A DNA stretch of 9,259 bases from Pseudomonadota bacterium (lineage in GTDB: Bacteria > Pseudomonadota > Alphaproteobacteria > Rhizobiales > Hyphomicrobiaceae), in contig JAKALI010000125.1 of assembly GCA_021813195.1 (NCBI GenBank), positions 1 through 9,259 on the forward strand. Direction: 5' to 3'. The translations under genes and the position numbers were made by a program. The notes under the pieces are model-generated. The model was not told the origin of the DNA, ran no database searches, and worked only from the letters and a program-made list of their open reading frames with translations. Below, in pieces: positions 1 through 5,392 of the stretch. Each line of letters starts with the position of its first letter. The first letter of the stretch is position 1.

Positions 1-455
1 TTCAGTGGCCGCGCCTGTATCAGCCGACAGCAAGCGATCTCGCCTCGCTTGCGACGGCTCTTTCGATTCTAATCAACCCTCTCAAGGCGCCGTACAAACC
101 AGCGACCGCCGCTAGTACGGATATCGGTCCTGACGGGCAGCCGATCCAGCGACCGGCTTCTACTGAACAAATGCCGCCCGAGGCCGCCCAACTCATGACC
201 TTCGACGAAGCGCGCCTCGTCGTCCGTTCGAATCTTGATCTAACCACCCTAGAACTCGAAGGAGACCCGGTGGCAGAGATTTCGGACAGGGAAATCGGCG
301 ATACGCCGGGCGAAGTCTTCGAAACTGCGCCGCCGGCTCTAGGGCCGGAAGATGCACCGCCGGCAGATGATGGCGCCGATCCTGTTGGCCTCACCGAAAA
401 CGGTCCTGCCGACGCAGCCCAGCAAGCCATAACCGGAGGGCCGACATTTGGCTGA
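1..455 (+). CDS. C-terminal part of probable phage portal protein (5' partial)
   Basis: An open frame enters from the left edge (first full codon at position 3) and runs 150 residues to TGA at 453-455; its start is outside the window. The visible part begins with a W-P-x-L-Y-Q-P-T stretch followed by an Ala/Leu helix, then F-D-E-A-R-L-V-V-R, and ends in an acidic, Pro/Ala-rich, probably disordered tail. A W-x-P-L-(Y/W) segment, a helix and then an E-A-R motif is reminiscent of the C-terminal region of DUF1073-type portal proteins. The position, just upstream of small virion genes, scaffold and coat, is the usual place for a portal. Portal proteins form the dodecameric DNA gate at one capsid vertex. 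The identification is inference from gene order and weak motif resemblance; it could instead be a head-morphogenesis protein. The end overlaps the next gene by 8 bases. Confidence 0.5.
   Translation, partial: QWPRLYQPTASDLASLATALSILINPLKAPYKPATAASTDIGPDGQPIQRPASTEQMPPEAAQLMTFDEARLVVRSNLDLTTLELEGDPVAEISDREIGDTPGEVFETAPPALGPEDAPPADDGADPVGLTENGPADAAQQAITGGPTFG
435..440 (+). promoter_or_regulatory. Ribosome binding site for the TTG-started gene at 448
   Basis: GGAGGG lies 7 bases before a TTG codon at 448-450. There is no ATG or GTG at a suitable distance in that frame, and the first in-frame ATG is at codon 11, so this site decides the TTG start. It lies inside the last codons of the preceding gene. 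Confidence 0.6.
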
Positions 456-894
456 TTTTGAACCGCGCCGTATCGTAATGCCATCTCCGAAGTTGGGCGG
501 GAAGTGCTTCCTGATTAAAACTCCAGGACTTTACGTCTTCGAGGAAGGGCCGGGCGTCCTGCGTACTATGGCGGTGACCCATGCCGGCTCCGGCTCTTTG
601 GTGGCATTCGATGGTGTTCCAGATGATCGCGGCTTATTCCCCGACGAGACGATGGAAGAGTACCTCGTCCAGCCCGATGGCTCCAAGATGCGGAACAAGC
701 AGTATGACCAGCGCAACGGCCGGGCATTTTATCGAGCGACCCCGGCAGTTATGGGTAGCTGGATGGTCGATGCCGGATTTTATCACGGCCTGACGCTTCT
801 GGCGGATGGTGGCGGCCACGGTGTTGCTGTCTTCGCCACCATCGTCTGGATGCCTGTGCGCGTAGCCACGCCGAAAGTCGAGCTTGGCCAATGA
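448..894 (+). CDS. Hypothetical virion-module protein, paralogue of the protein at 1240-1584
   Basis: This 148-residue protein starts at TTG with a good upstream GGAGGG and overlaps the preceding gene by 8 bases. No known family is recognised. It has no signal peptide and no clear membrane segment. The N-terminus (F-E-P-R-R-I-V, residues 4-10), a T-P-G-L-Y motif at residues 25-29, a G-S-x-x-x-x-F-D-G-V segment near residue 50 and a G-S-W-M-V near residues 106-110 with a hydrophobic beta-like end all have counterparts in the protein at 1240-1584. That suggests divergence from a duplicated gene. The central part, absent from the shorter paralogue, is charged and polar. A compact beta-sandwich accessory virion protein is one plausible reading. 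It ends in ATGA, coupling it to the next gene. Confidence 0.8.
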   Translation: MADFEPRRIVMPSPKLGGKCFLIKTPGLYVFEEGPGVLRTMAVTHAGSGSLVAFDGVPDDRGLFPDETMEEYLVQPDGSKMRNKQYDQRNGRAFYRATPAVMGSWMVDAGFYHGLTLLADGGGHGVAVFATIVWMPVRVATPKVELGQ

Positions 895-1247
895 TGGCGC
901 CAACCGAAGCCCAAGAAGACGCCTTCAACCGCGCTATCGCGGTCCAAAAGGCCCATTATCGAAAGCGCGCCGAATGTTCTGTGGACCCGGCAGCACGTCT
1001 CTGGGCCGAACTCATGCTGGATTTCGTCGAGCCGCTAACTATCTGGATTGCCAATCATGGTCTGAACGATCAGAAAGGCGACGTGATCCGCGCCATGACC
1101 TGCACGGCCGCCTGCCTCGTGGTCCAAGCCATCACGGCCACGAAGACGCGAGAGCCGGATGAAATCGCCACCCGGAAATACGCCGAAGCGCTTTTCACGG
1201 AAGAACTTGTCCGTCTGCTCAAGCAGCGAGCGGCCTCCAATGTTTGA
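891..1247 (+). CDS. Hypothetical small helical protein
   Basis: This 118-residue protein begins at ATG 891 in an ATGA overlap; a second ATG at 894 could serve as start equally well. The sequence looks all-helical. Residues about 5-30 are charged and amphipathic with E-D-A-F-N-R-A-I-A-V-Q, residues 40-55 are a hydrophobic L-W-A-E-L-M-L-D-F-V type helix, residues 63-85 a further helix with C-T-A-A-C-L-V-V, and the last third is charged (E-E-L-V-R-L-L-K-Q-R). No catalytic motif or known family is recognised. It sits between two apparent paralogues and overlaps both neighbours, so it is probably co-translated with them. An accessory head-assembly role is possible but nothing in the sequence shows it. 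Confidence 0.75.
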   Translation: MMAPTEAQEDAFNRAIAVQKAHYRKRAECSVDPAARLWAELMLDFVEPLTIWIANHGLNDQKGDVIRAMTCTAACLVVQAITATKTREPDEIATRKYAEALFTEELVRLLKQRAASNV

Positions 1248-1584
1248 ATTCGACCCGCGTGATATTGTCGATCTCTACATTCCACCTGCACCTGGCTCTT
1301 TGACGCGTTCAGCCGCACTGCTCACGCCGGGAATTTTTCGGCTCGCACGCCGCGACTGCGAACTCTACTGCGCCCAGATTGTGGGCCAAGGCGCATGGGC
1401 CAAAGCCTGTATAATGGACGGGGAAGGTCGTGATCTCTGGGAACAGCCGTCCTGTTTTACCGGGTCGTTTGTTGTGACGAGCTTTTCAAAGGGCGGCTTG
1501 ATTGCGCATCTGTATTGCCTCAAGCATTCCGATGCGATCAATTTCACCGTTAGCTGGCGCGAATCAACGAGGGAAATATTCTGA
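1240..1584 (+). CDS. Hypothetical virion-module protein, shorter paralogue of the protein at 448-894
   Basis: This 114-residue protein most likely starts at ATG 1240, which overlaps the previous stop by 8 bases. An in-frame ATG exists at 1159, but it would bury 80 bases in the preceding gene. The N-terminus M-F-E-F-D-P-R-D-I-V matches the F-E-P-R-R-I-V start of the protein at 448-894. T-P-G-I-F (residues 29-33) matches its T-P-G-L-Y, a later M-D-G-E-G matches F-D-G-V, and F-T-G-S-F-V-V followed by a hydrophobic strand matches its G-S-W-M-V region. About 30 central residues of the longer relative are missing. Several cysteines are present, without a metal-site spacing. Function unknown; a small beta-fold accessory virion protein is the best guess. 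It is followed after 12 bases by the biotinyl-like gene. Confidence 0.75.
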   Translation: MFEFDPRDIVDLYIPPAPGSLTRSAALLTPGIFRLARRDCELYCAQIVGQGAWAKACIMDGEGRDLWEQPSCFTGSFVVTSFSKGGLIAHLYCLKHSDAINFTVSWRESTREIF

Positions 1585-1596
1585 AAGATCAATGGG

Positions 1597-1821
1597 ATGG
1601 CAAAAATTCCGGTTCACACAGAATTGACGGGGATGCTGGCAGTCCAATCGGCCGAAGACGGCGCTTTCGTCCAAGAAGGAGATCGCATCGGCGAAGTGGA
1701 GTGTATGAAAGCATTCTTTCCCTTGGATGCCCCGGCAAGCGGGTATATTACTTGGTACATCGAGCTGGGCGGCGTCGTCGGGCCAGAGGATGTCATTGCA
1801 GAAATCCGACAGGAGGCTTAG
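1597..1821 (+). CDS. Stand-alone biotinyl/lipoyl-like domain protein (BCCP-like)
   Basis: The 74-residue product has the shape of a single biotinyl/lipoyl attachment domain (Pfam PF00364 type). Its order is strand T-E-L-T-G-M, turn E-D-G-A-F-V-Q-E-G-D-R-I-G, hairpin V-E-C-M-K (residues 34-38), A-P-A-S-G-Y-I (45-51), then G-G-V-V-G-P-E-D-V-I-A-E-I to the end. Lys38 (codon 1708-1710) occupies the position of the biotinylated lysine in the E-A-M-K-M motif of biotin carboxyl carrier proteins. The motif here is E-C-M-K-A: Cys for Ala and Ala for the second Met, both tolerated to varying degrees in the family. In metabolic enzymes this domain carries biotin between active sites, but here no carboxylase gene is nearby and the neighbours are virion genes. 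ATG 1597 is used; the upstream site is weak. Its stop abuts the next start. Whether it is modified by host biotin ligase is unknown. Confidence 0.8.
   Translation: MAKIPVHTELTGMLAVQSAEDGAFVQEGDRIGEVECMKAFFPLDAPASGYITWYIELGGVVGPEDVIAEIRQEA
1811..1816 (+). promoter_or_regulatory. Strong ribosome binding site for the gene at 1822
   Basis: AGGAGG lies 5 bases before ATG 1822, inside the last codons of the biotinyl-like gene. It is among the best Shine-Dalgarno matches in the window, suggesting high translation of the 1822-2517 product, as expected for a virion component. Confidence 0.6.
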
Positions 1822-2517
1822 ATGCTCACCGATTATCAGGCAGCGCCTTTCAATGGTCCGGCGTCGCTCTATGCGTCGCTTTTGGATGGTGTAGCCGCCG
1901 CTCCGTTCGAGGGGCTTTGGGTTCCGGCCGCTTTCGCCAAAAGCCTCGCAATCATTCTTGATGGCACATTCAGCGCGATTTCCTGCGAAATCTGGATCAG
2001 CAACGCCTCGGCGCCACCGGATAATGAGATCACGGCCACCATTGGCGGGTCGGTAACGGCTACGGATACAGTCGGGTTGAAATTTAGCGGACCGCTCTTA
2101 CCCGGCGGCAATATTGTTTCCTACACGGTTCAGGGTGGTGATTCGACGACTTCCATTGCTGCTGGGATTGCCACTGCCATCAATGCGGACACGAGACTCG
2201 CAGCCTTGGGTATTGGCGCATCCAGCGCCAGCGCCGTTATTACTGTCTCTTGGCCAAGCATTGCGCCCAATCCTGGAGTTTACCCGCCTGACGCCGGAAC
2301 CGGAGAGCCGGTTACCAATCCCATGTCGGTCACGAGTGCTCTATCGGTCGGCGCATCGGAAACTGTCACTTTCGGTAACGGTGCCAACGGCATCAAAGCC
2401 AATACTCTGACGGCGGCCGGTCTCACGCAAATCAGCGGTCCTGTCCGCTGGATCAAATCCCGGCTCGCCACCATGACAGGGTCTTCAGCCAGCGTTGATC
2501 TCGCTGGTGCCATCTGA
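1822..2517 (+). CDS. Beta-rich phage structural protein with one recurring GDT module
   Basis: This 231-residue protein has three parts. Residues 1-68 hold a F-W-type N-terminal region ending in a strand-rich L-D-G-T-F-S-A-I-S-C-E-I-W-I-S-N stretch. Residues 70-146 are a copy of the module shared with three other proteins here: A-T-I-G-G, T-A-T-D-T-V, Y-T-V-Q-G-G-D, I-A-A-G-I-A-T-A-I-N-A, A-A-L-G-I, A-V-I-T-V, W-P-S. Residues 160-231 end with G-P-V-R-W-I-K-S-R-L-A-T-M-T-G-S-S-A-S-V-D-L. That last type of ending (aromatic/basic strand, then a short Gly/Ser turn and hydrophobic strand) is common in beta-sandwich virion proteins. It has a strong ribosome binding site and starts directly after the previous stop. 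A capsid-decoration or surface role is inferred; a neck or tail component is possible. Confidence 0.75.
   Translation: MLTDYQAAPFNGPASLYASLLDGVAAAPFEGLWVPAAFAKSLAIILDGTFSAISCEIWISNASAPPDNEITATIGGSVTATDTVGLKFSGPLLPGGNIVSYTVQGGDSTTSIAAGIATAINADTRLAALGIGASSASAVITVSWPSIAPNPGVYPPDAGTGEPVTNPMSVTSALSVGASETVTFGNGANGIKANTLTAAGLTQISGPVRWIKSRLATMTGSSASVDLAGAI
2029..2259 (+). repeat. Recurring GDT module, copy A (single)
   Basis: Residues 70-146 of the 1822-2517 product. Signature in order: A-T-I-G-G, T-A-T-D-T-V, Y-T-V-Q-G-G-D, I-A-A-G-I, A-I-N-A, A-A-L-G-I, V-I-T-V, W-P-S. It aligns along its length with the tandem copies at 5555-6688. Confidence 0.85.
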
Positions 2518-2522
2518 AGGAG
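2517..2522 (+). promoter_or_regulatory. Strong ribosome binding site for the small basic gene at 2529
   Basis: AAGGAG sits 6 bases before ATG 2529 and overlaps the last base of the preceding stop codon. It is the main evidence that the short frame at 2529-2687, rather than the longer overlapping frame starting at 2495, is the translated one. Confidence 0.65.
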
Positions 2523-2528
2523 AACTCC

Positions 2529-2687
2529 ATGTCCAAAGCACATCCTGGTTTCAAAGCGGTTTCAAAAAAGATCGCCCGCAAGCGGGGCGTCAGCGCAAAG
2601 CGCGCGCGCGCCATTCTGGCTGCGAGTACCAGAAAGGCCAGCAAGGCGGCCAAACGGAGAAATCCTCGACTAAAGCGCGTGAAGTGA
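2529..2687 (+). CDS. Small highly basic phage protein (52 aa)
   Basis: ATG 2529 follows a strong AAGGAG and opens a 52-residue frame to TGA 2685-2687. A longer overlapping frame in another phase (2495-2698) has no comparable start signal and looks unnatural in composition. The product is extremely basic, with about 20 Lys/Arg and no Asp or Glu. It reads S-K-A-H-P-G-F-K-A-V, two predicted helices with R-A-R-A-I-L-A-A-S-T-R-K-A-S-K-A-A-K, then N-P-R-L-K-R-V-K. The K-x-H-P-G-F-K-x-V start and N-P-R-L-K-R-V end look like those of small basic proteins encoded near phage capsid genes; this recollection was not checked. It could bind DNA or an acidic virion protein. It lies 12 bases after the preceding gene and 31 bases before the scaffold gene. 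Confidence 0.75.
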   Translation: MSKAHPGFKAVSKKIARKRGVSAKRARAILAASTRKASKAAKRRNPRLKRVK

Positions 2688-2718
2688 TAATCAAGTAATT
2701 CCAAGAGGATACTGTTTC

Positions 2719-3369
2719 ATGAGCCATGCTGGTGATCCCGCACCGATTTCTGATCCTGCTCCCACGCCTCCGCCATCGCCCACACCGCCCCCCGTGCCGC
2801 CTACCCCGGCTCCTTCCAATGGACGCAGCTTAGCTGACGTGGAGCGCGACCTGGCTGAGGTGCGTGCCGAAGCCGCCGCCCGCCGGATTTCTGCCCGTGA
2901 CGCAGAAGAACGGGCGCGGACACTCGCAGCCGAGATCGAACAGTTGCAGACCTCAGTTCCCCAGCAAATCGCTCAAGCACGCGCCGAGGAGCGCACCCGT
3001 ATGGAAAGCCTCAAGCCTAAAATCGTTGACGCCGAACTCAAAGCCCATCTGACCGCCGCTGGCGTCCTCGATCCCGATTTGGTTGGCCTTATCTCGCGGG
3101 ATGGCATCACGGTTGATGATGCAGGCAACGTGACCGGCGTGGCCGAAGCAGTTGCAAAATTCAAGGAAACGAAGCCGCAGTTTTTTCGTGATCTATCCGC
3201 TGCGCCCCCCGCGCCATCTCCGGCACCTGTTCCCCGTTCCACCAGCGGGAACCCAGGCAGCCCGCCGGCCAATCCAGAGCCCCGTCCGACCGATGTGAAG
3301 GGCATGGACGCTGGCGCCTATCGCGACTGGAAATCGCAAATGCGGCGCCGGGTACGCGGCTCGCGTTGA
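2719..3369 (+). CDS. Phage capsid scaffolding protein (GP20-like)
   Basis: This 216-residue protein has the architecture of a scaffolding protein. Residues 1-33 are a Pro-rich disordered N-terminus. Residues about 37-95 are a long charged heptad-like coiled coil (V-E-R-D-L-A-E-V-R-A-E-A-A). Residues 98-160 form a conserved segment: K-P-K-I-V-D-A-E-L-K-A-H-L, A-G-V-L-D-P-D-L-V-G-L-I, G-I-T-V-D-D-A-G-N-V-T-G, F-K-E-T-K-P-Q-F-F. A second Pro-rich linker covers 161-192, and the basic C-terminal helix (W-K-S-Q-M-R-R-R-V-R) covers 195-216. The D-P-D-L and D-x-x-G-N-V-x-G pattern is characteristic of phage GP20/scaffold-like proteins. Such proteins guide coat assembly and then leave or are cleaved; a basic C-terminal helix commonly docks on coat. 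The gene is directly upstream of the coat gene, has AGAGGA 9 bases before ATG, and shows no protease domain. Confidence 0.85.
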   Translation: MSHAGDPAPISDPAPTPPPSPTPPPVPPTPAPSNGRSLADVERDLAEVRAEAAARRISARDAEERARTLAAEIEQLQTSVPQQIAQARAEERTRMESLKPKIVDAELKAHLTAAGVLDPDLVGLISRDGITVDDAGNVTGVAEAVAKFKETKPQFFRDLSAAPPAPSPAPVPRSTSGNPGSPPANPEPRPTDVKGMDAGAYRDWKSQMRRRVRGSR

Positions 3370-3387
3370 AATGTTATTCCGTACCGC

Positions 3388-3483
3388 ATGGTTGACAGCG
3401 CCGCCAAATTGGAATTACAGTTGCATAGGCTAGAAGCCTGTCAAATGGCTGATGACTATTTGGCGATTGAATTTGTCCCCTGA
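3388..3483 (+). CDS. Possible 31-residue ORF in the capsid leader
   Basis: ATG 3388 opens a 31-residue frame ending TGA 3481-3483. The product is amphipathic and mildly acidic (K-L-E-L-Q-L-H-R-L-E-A, then D-D-Y-L-A-I-E-F-V-P), a believable short helix. Against it: there is no Shine-Dalgarno upstream, third positions lack the GC bias of neighbouring genes, and it is short enough to occur by chance. It could be a leader peptide or a remnant. Confidence 0.2.
   Translation: MVDSAAKLELQLHRLEACQMADDYLAIEFVP
3425..3441 (+). promoter_or_regulatory. Small RNA hairpin in the capsid leader
   Basis: ATAGGC pairs with GCCTGT (six pairs including one G-U) around the loop TAGAA. The core GGCTAGAAGCC recurs exactly at 3519-3529, where only three pairs form. 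A third hairpin, GAGG-CTGGT-CCTC with the same loop length, lies between them at 3482-3494. There is no T-tract, so it is not an intrinsic terminator. A protein-binding or stability element is possible. Confidence 0.3.
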
Positions 3484-3561
3484 GGCTGGTCCTCCGCGCC
3501 GGTATCCAAGTCCGGGTCGGCTAGAAGCCAAACCTTCGCAACCGATTTATGGGGACGCATC

Positions 3562-4935
3562 ATGGCCAATTGGGCCGCCTTTCCGACCGCTTTGCAGGCA
3601 GAACTTCAGACCGGATTTCTCGAACGGGAATTTGAGGAGGGGCTGGATTCCATCCTCGGCTACCGCCGCGAGGCGCTTCCGGAAACCGTCCCGGCCCGTC
3701 TTGGCGAAGCAATTACGCGAACTCGCACTTCGCGCAAGAACCCGGTCACGGCACCGCTCAATCCTGGTTCAACGTCGTCCCTCGACAATGGGTTGACCGC
3801 GACCGACGCCGCGCTCGAACAGTATACGCTGACCACCTTCGAATATGGCGACGCGACCGACGTGAATCTGATGGCCGATTTGGCCTCCATCGCGGACAAT
3901 ATGACCCGCGTGGCCCGAAACAACGGCGTCCAGGCGGCACAGTCGCTGGAGAGAATTGCTCGGTCCTCGATTTTCGGCGCCTATCTCGGTGGCAATACCC
4001 GCGTCCGTGTCGATCTCGGCTCCTCCACAACCACAACTTGTCATGTGGACGATATTCGCGGCTTCACCACGGTCCTTGTGAACGGCGTCCCGACACCCAT
4101 TTCCGGCGCGCACACTCTGAGTGTGGCCGAAATCAGTACTTCCGGCTCTGGCGTTACCCAGACGCTGGTGGTTTCTGCAGCGGTCGCCGATGGCACTAAT
4201 TATTCGACGGCGCCGGACGGGATTTCTGGTGTGCTGACTTTTGCAACCGCGACGGCTCCGGTTCATGGCGATGCCATCGTCGCGTCCAATGCCGCCCGTG
4301 TTCTGCGGCCCTTCGGTCGCGCCACGACTGCGAAACTGCAAGGCGGCGACGTTTTGACGCTCGGCATCCTTCAGGACGCAACGACGATCCTGAAAAACAA
4401 CGCCGTGCCTCCTTGCGCGGATGGCAGTTACCACGTCATCCTCGATAACACCTCGATGCGGCAGCTCTTCGCCGATCAGGATTTCAAGATCCTCTACGCC
4501 GGCCGTTACCAGTCGTCGGAATATCAGACGGGCGACATCATCCGCCTATTGGATATGACCTTCATTCCGACGACGGAAGCCTATGTCCAGTTGACATCGA
4601 CGAACACCGCTAACGGCGTCACCGATGCCGTCAACGTGACCGTCCGCCGCCCGCTGGTGATCGGCGCCGAAGCAATGATCGAAGGCGATTTCGAGGGTCT
4701 GGATTCCTGGCTCACCCGCGAAGGTATGAACAACATCTCCGACGTGTTCATGATCGACAGCGTGGCGCACATTATCCGGCCGCCGCTGGATCGGTTGGCG
4801 CAGTGGGCGTCCTTTGCCTGGGTCTGGATCGGTGGCTATGCGATCCCCACCGATTTGACCGCAACCACCAGCATCATTCCGACCGCCAGCTCGGCGCTAT
4901 ACAAGCGGGCGGTAATCCTGGAGACCGCAAGCTAA
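3562..4935 (+). CDS. Major capsid protein (HK97-fold, N4 gp56-like)
   Basis: The 457-residue product directly follows the scaffold gene, which is the coat position. Residues 1-60 form a helical N-arm, and S-S-L-D-N-G-L-T-A-T-D (72-82) leads into a helical spine around 100-140 (A-D-N-M-T-R-V-A-R-N-N-G). Residues about 158-246 look like an inserted beta domain. The region after it has features seen in N4 gp56-family coats: L-R-P-F-G-R-A-T-T-A-K-L (248-259), a long helix with L-K-N-N-A-V-P-P-C-A-D-G-S-Y (277-290), V-I-L-D-N (292-296), L-F-A-D (302-305), and G-D-I-I-R-L-L-D-M-T-F-I-P-T-T-E (324-339). HK97-type coats assemble the icosahedral shell around the scaffold. Start ATG 3562 has GGGGA 6 bases upstream. 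The role is well supported by position; the exact family is less certain. No N-terminal propeptide or protease is evident. Confidence 0.82.
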   Translation: MANWAAFPTALQAELQTGFLEREFEEGLDSILGYRREALPETVPARLGEAITRTRTSRKNPVTAPLNPGSTSSLDNGLTATDAALEQYTLTTFEYGDATDVNLMADLASIADNMTRVARNNGVQAAQSLERIARSSIFGAYLGGNTRVRVDLGSSTTTTCHVDDIRGFTTVLVNGVPTPISGAHTLSVAEISTSGSGVTQTLVVSAAVADGTNYSTAPDGISGVLTFATATAPVHGDAIVASNAARVLRPFGRATTAKLQGGDVLTLGILQDATTILKNNAVPPCADGSYHVILDNTSMRQLFADQDFKILYAGRYQSSEYQTGDIIRLLDMTFIPTTEAYVQLTSTNTANGVTDAVNVTVRRPLVIGAEAMIEGDFEGLDSWLTREGMNNISDVFMIDSVAHIIRPPLDRLAQWASFAWVWIGGYAIPTDLTATTSIIPTASSALYKRAVILETAS

Positions 4936-4954
4936 GTCTGAAAGGACAACTTCG

Positions 4955-5188
4955 ATGAAGCCTGTTTCAAAAAACGTCTCCGAATCGCTCCGCGCCTCGA
5001 AAGAGGCCGGCCGCGGCGCCATCGACCCGATGGTCGAAAACATGAAGAAGGGTGTCAGCATGACGGTCCCTGGTGAGGGCGGCGTCGAGCAGCCTGCCGG
5101 CACGGGAAGGGGCAATCAGCAGTCCCGCAGCGCCGCTGGCTATGGCAACGCCATTGCAACGCGGACGGGCGGCAGGAAATCAACGTGA
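4955..5188 (+). CDS. Hypothetical small Gly-rich protein after the capsid gene
   Basis: ATG 4955 follows AAAGGA by 8 bases and opens a 77-residue frame, 19 bases after the capsid stop. The first 35 residues are a charged amphipathic helix (S-E-S-L-R-A-S-K-E-A-G-R, M-V-E-N-M-K-K-G). From residue 36 on the protein is Gly/Gln/Ser/Arg-rich and probably disordered, ending T-R-T-G-G-R-K-S-T. No family is recognised. Its place right after the coat gene suits a minor capsid or head-completion protein, but a role is not visible. It ends in a GTGA overlap with the next start. Confidence 0.7.
   Translation: MKPVSKNVSESLRASKEAGRGAIDPMVENMKKGVSMTVPGEGGVEQPAGTGRGNQQSRSAAGYGNAIATRTGGRKST
5174..5179 (+). 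promoter_or_regulatory. Ribosome binding site for the GTG start at 5185
   Basis: AGGAAA lies 5 bases before GTG 5185, whose last two bases begin the TGA of the preceding gene (GTGA overlap). It supports the GTG start and translational coupling. Confidence 0.5.
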
Positions 5189-5391
5189 AGCAGGTGCGGC
5201 GCGCGAAAATTCGACGGGTCAACGATCCTATCGAAACGATTGGGTCAACCAACGCGCCGCTACCCGCCGCTTTTCACAAGGACTGGGACAAGGCGCCGGG
5301 TCTCCAGCAGACTAGGGCGCATGTCGAACTCCGTGAAAAGCAGGGACGCAAGATGACGCCCAAGGGTTCGGGCAAGATGACGAGCAGGTAA
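5185..5391 (+). CDS. Hypothetical small basic protein
   Basis: A GTG start in a GTGA overlap, with AGGAAA 5 bases upstream, opens a 68-residue frame to TAA 5389-5391. The protein is basic at both ends (K-Q-V-R-R-A-K-I-R-R-V near the start, K-Q-G-R-K-M-T-P-K-G-S-G-K-M-T-S-R at the end). Between them is a neutral segment with D-P-I-E-T-I-G and F-H-K-D-W-D-K-A-P-G. It has no recognised domain, cysteine pair or membrane segment. Being co-translated with the gene before it, the two may work together at the capsid; this is inference from layout only. Confidence 0.7.
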   Translation: MKQVRRAKIRRVNDPIETIGSTNAPLPAAFHKDWDKAPGLQQTRAHVELREKQGRKMTPKGSGKMTSR

Positions 5392-5392
5392 A

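Larger units (their letters stand above)
3370..3561 (+). other. Non-coding leader of the major capsid gene
   Basis: This 192-base stretch is the only sizeable gap in the operon. It contains a TTGACA at 3392-3397 with no convincing -10 at 16-18 bases, so a promoter is possible but not supported. It holds three short hairpins: 3425-3441, 3482-3494 and 3519-3529. The first and third share the exact 11-mer GGCTAGAAGCC. A short frame at 3388-3483 overlaps it. No T-run follows any hairpin, so none looks like an intrinsic terminator. A leader controlling coat expression or mRNA stability is the likeliest use. Confidence 0.4.

Noticed and set aside
2598..2610. Alternating GC tract (also near 7060-7071) as a structural or Z-DNA element
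   Set aside because: Both lie in coding sequence and are explained by Arg and Ala codons.
2495..2698. 67-codon + strand frame overlapping the small basic gene
   Set aside because: It starts inside the preceding gene without a Shine-Dalgarno, while the strong AAGGAG is spaced for ATG 2529 in a different phase.
3392..3420. Sigma70-like promoter from TTGACA at 3392-3397
   Set aside because: The -35 is perfect but the hexamer 17 bases on (TTACAG) is a poor -10 and no better one is in range; not listed as a promoter.
3425..3441. Intrinsic terminator between scaffold and capsid genes
   Set aside because: The hairpin has only six pairs and is followed by mixed sequence rather than a T-run.
3452..3796. 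114-codon + strand frame crossing the capsid start
   Set aside because: Out of phase with the capsid gene for most of its length, Arg/Pro-rich, with no start signal.
3769..4434. 221-codon open frame on the minus strand opposite the capsid gene
   Set aside because: It is a shadow of GC-biased third positions in the capsid gene; the product is Arg/His/Gly-rich with no domain, and it opposes the operon direction.
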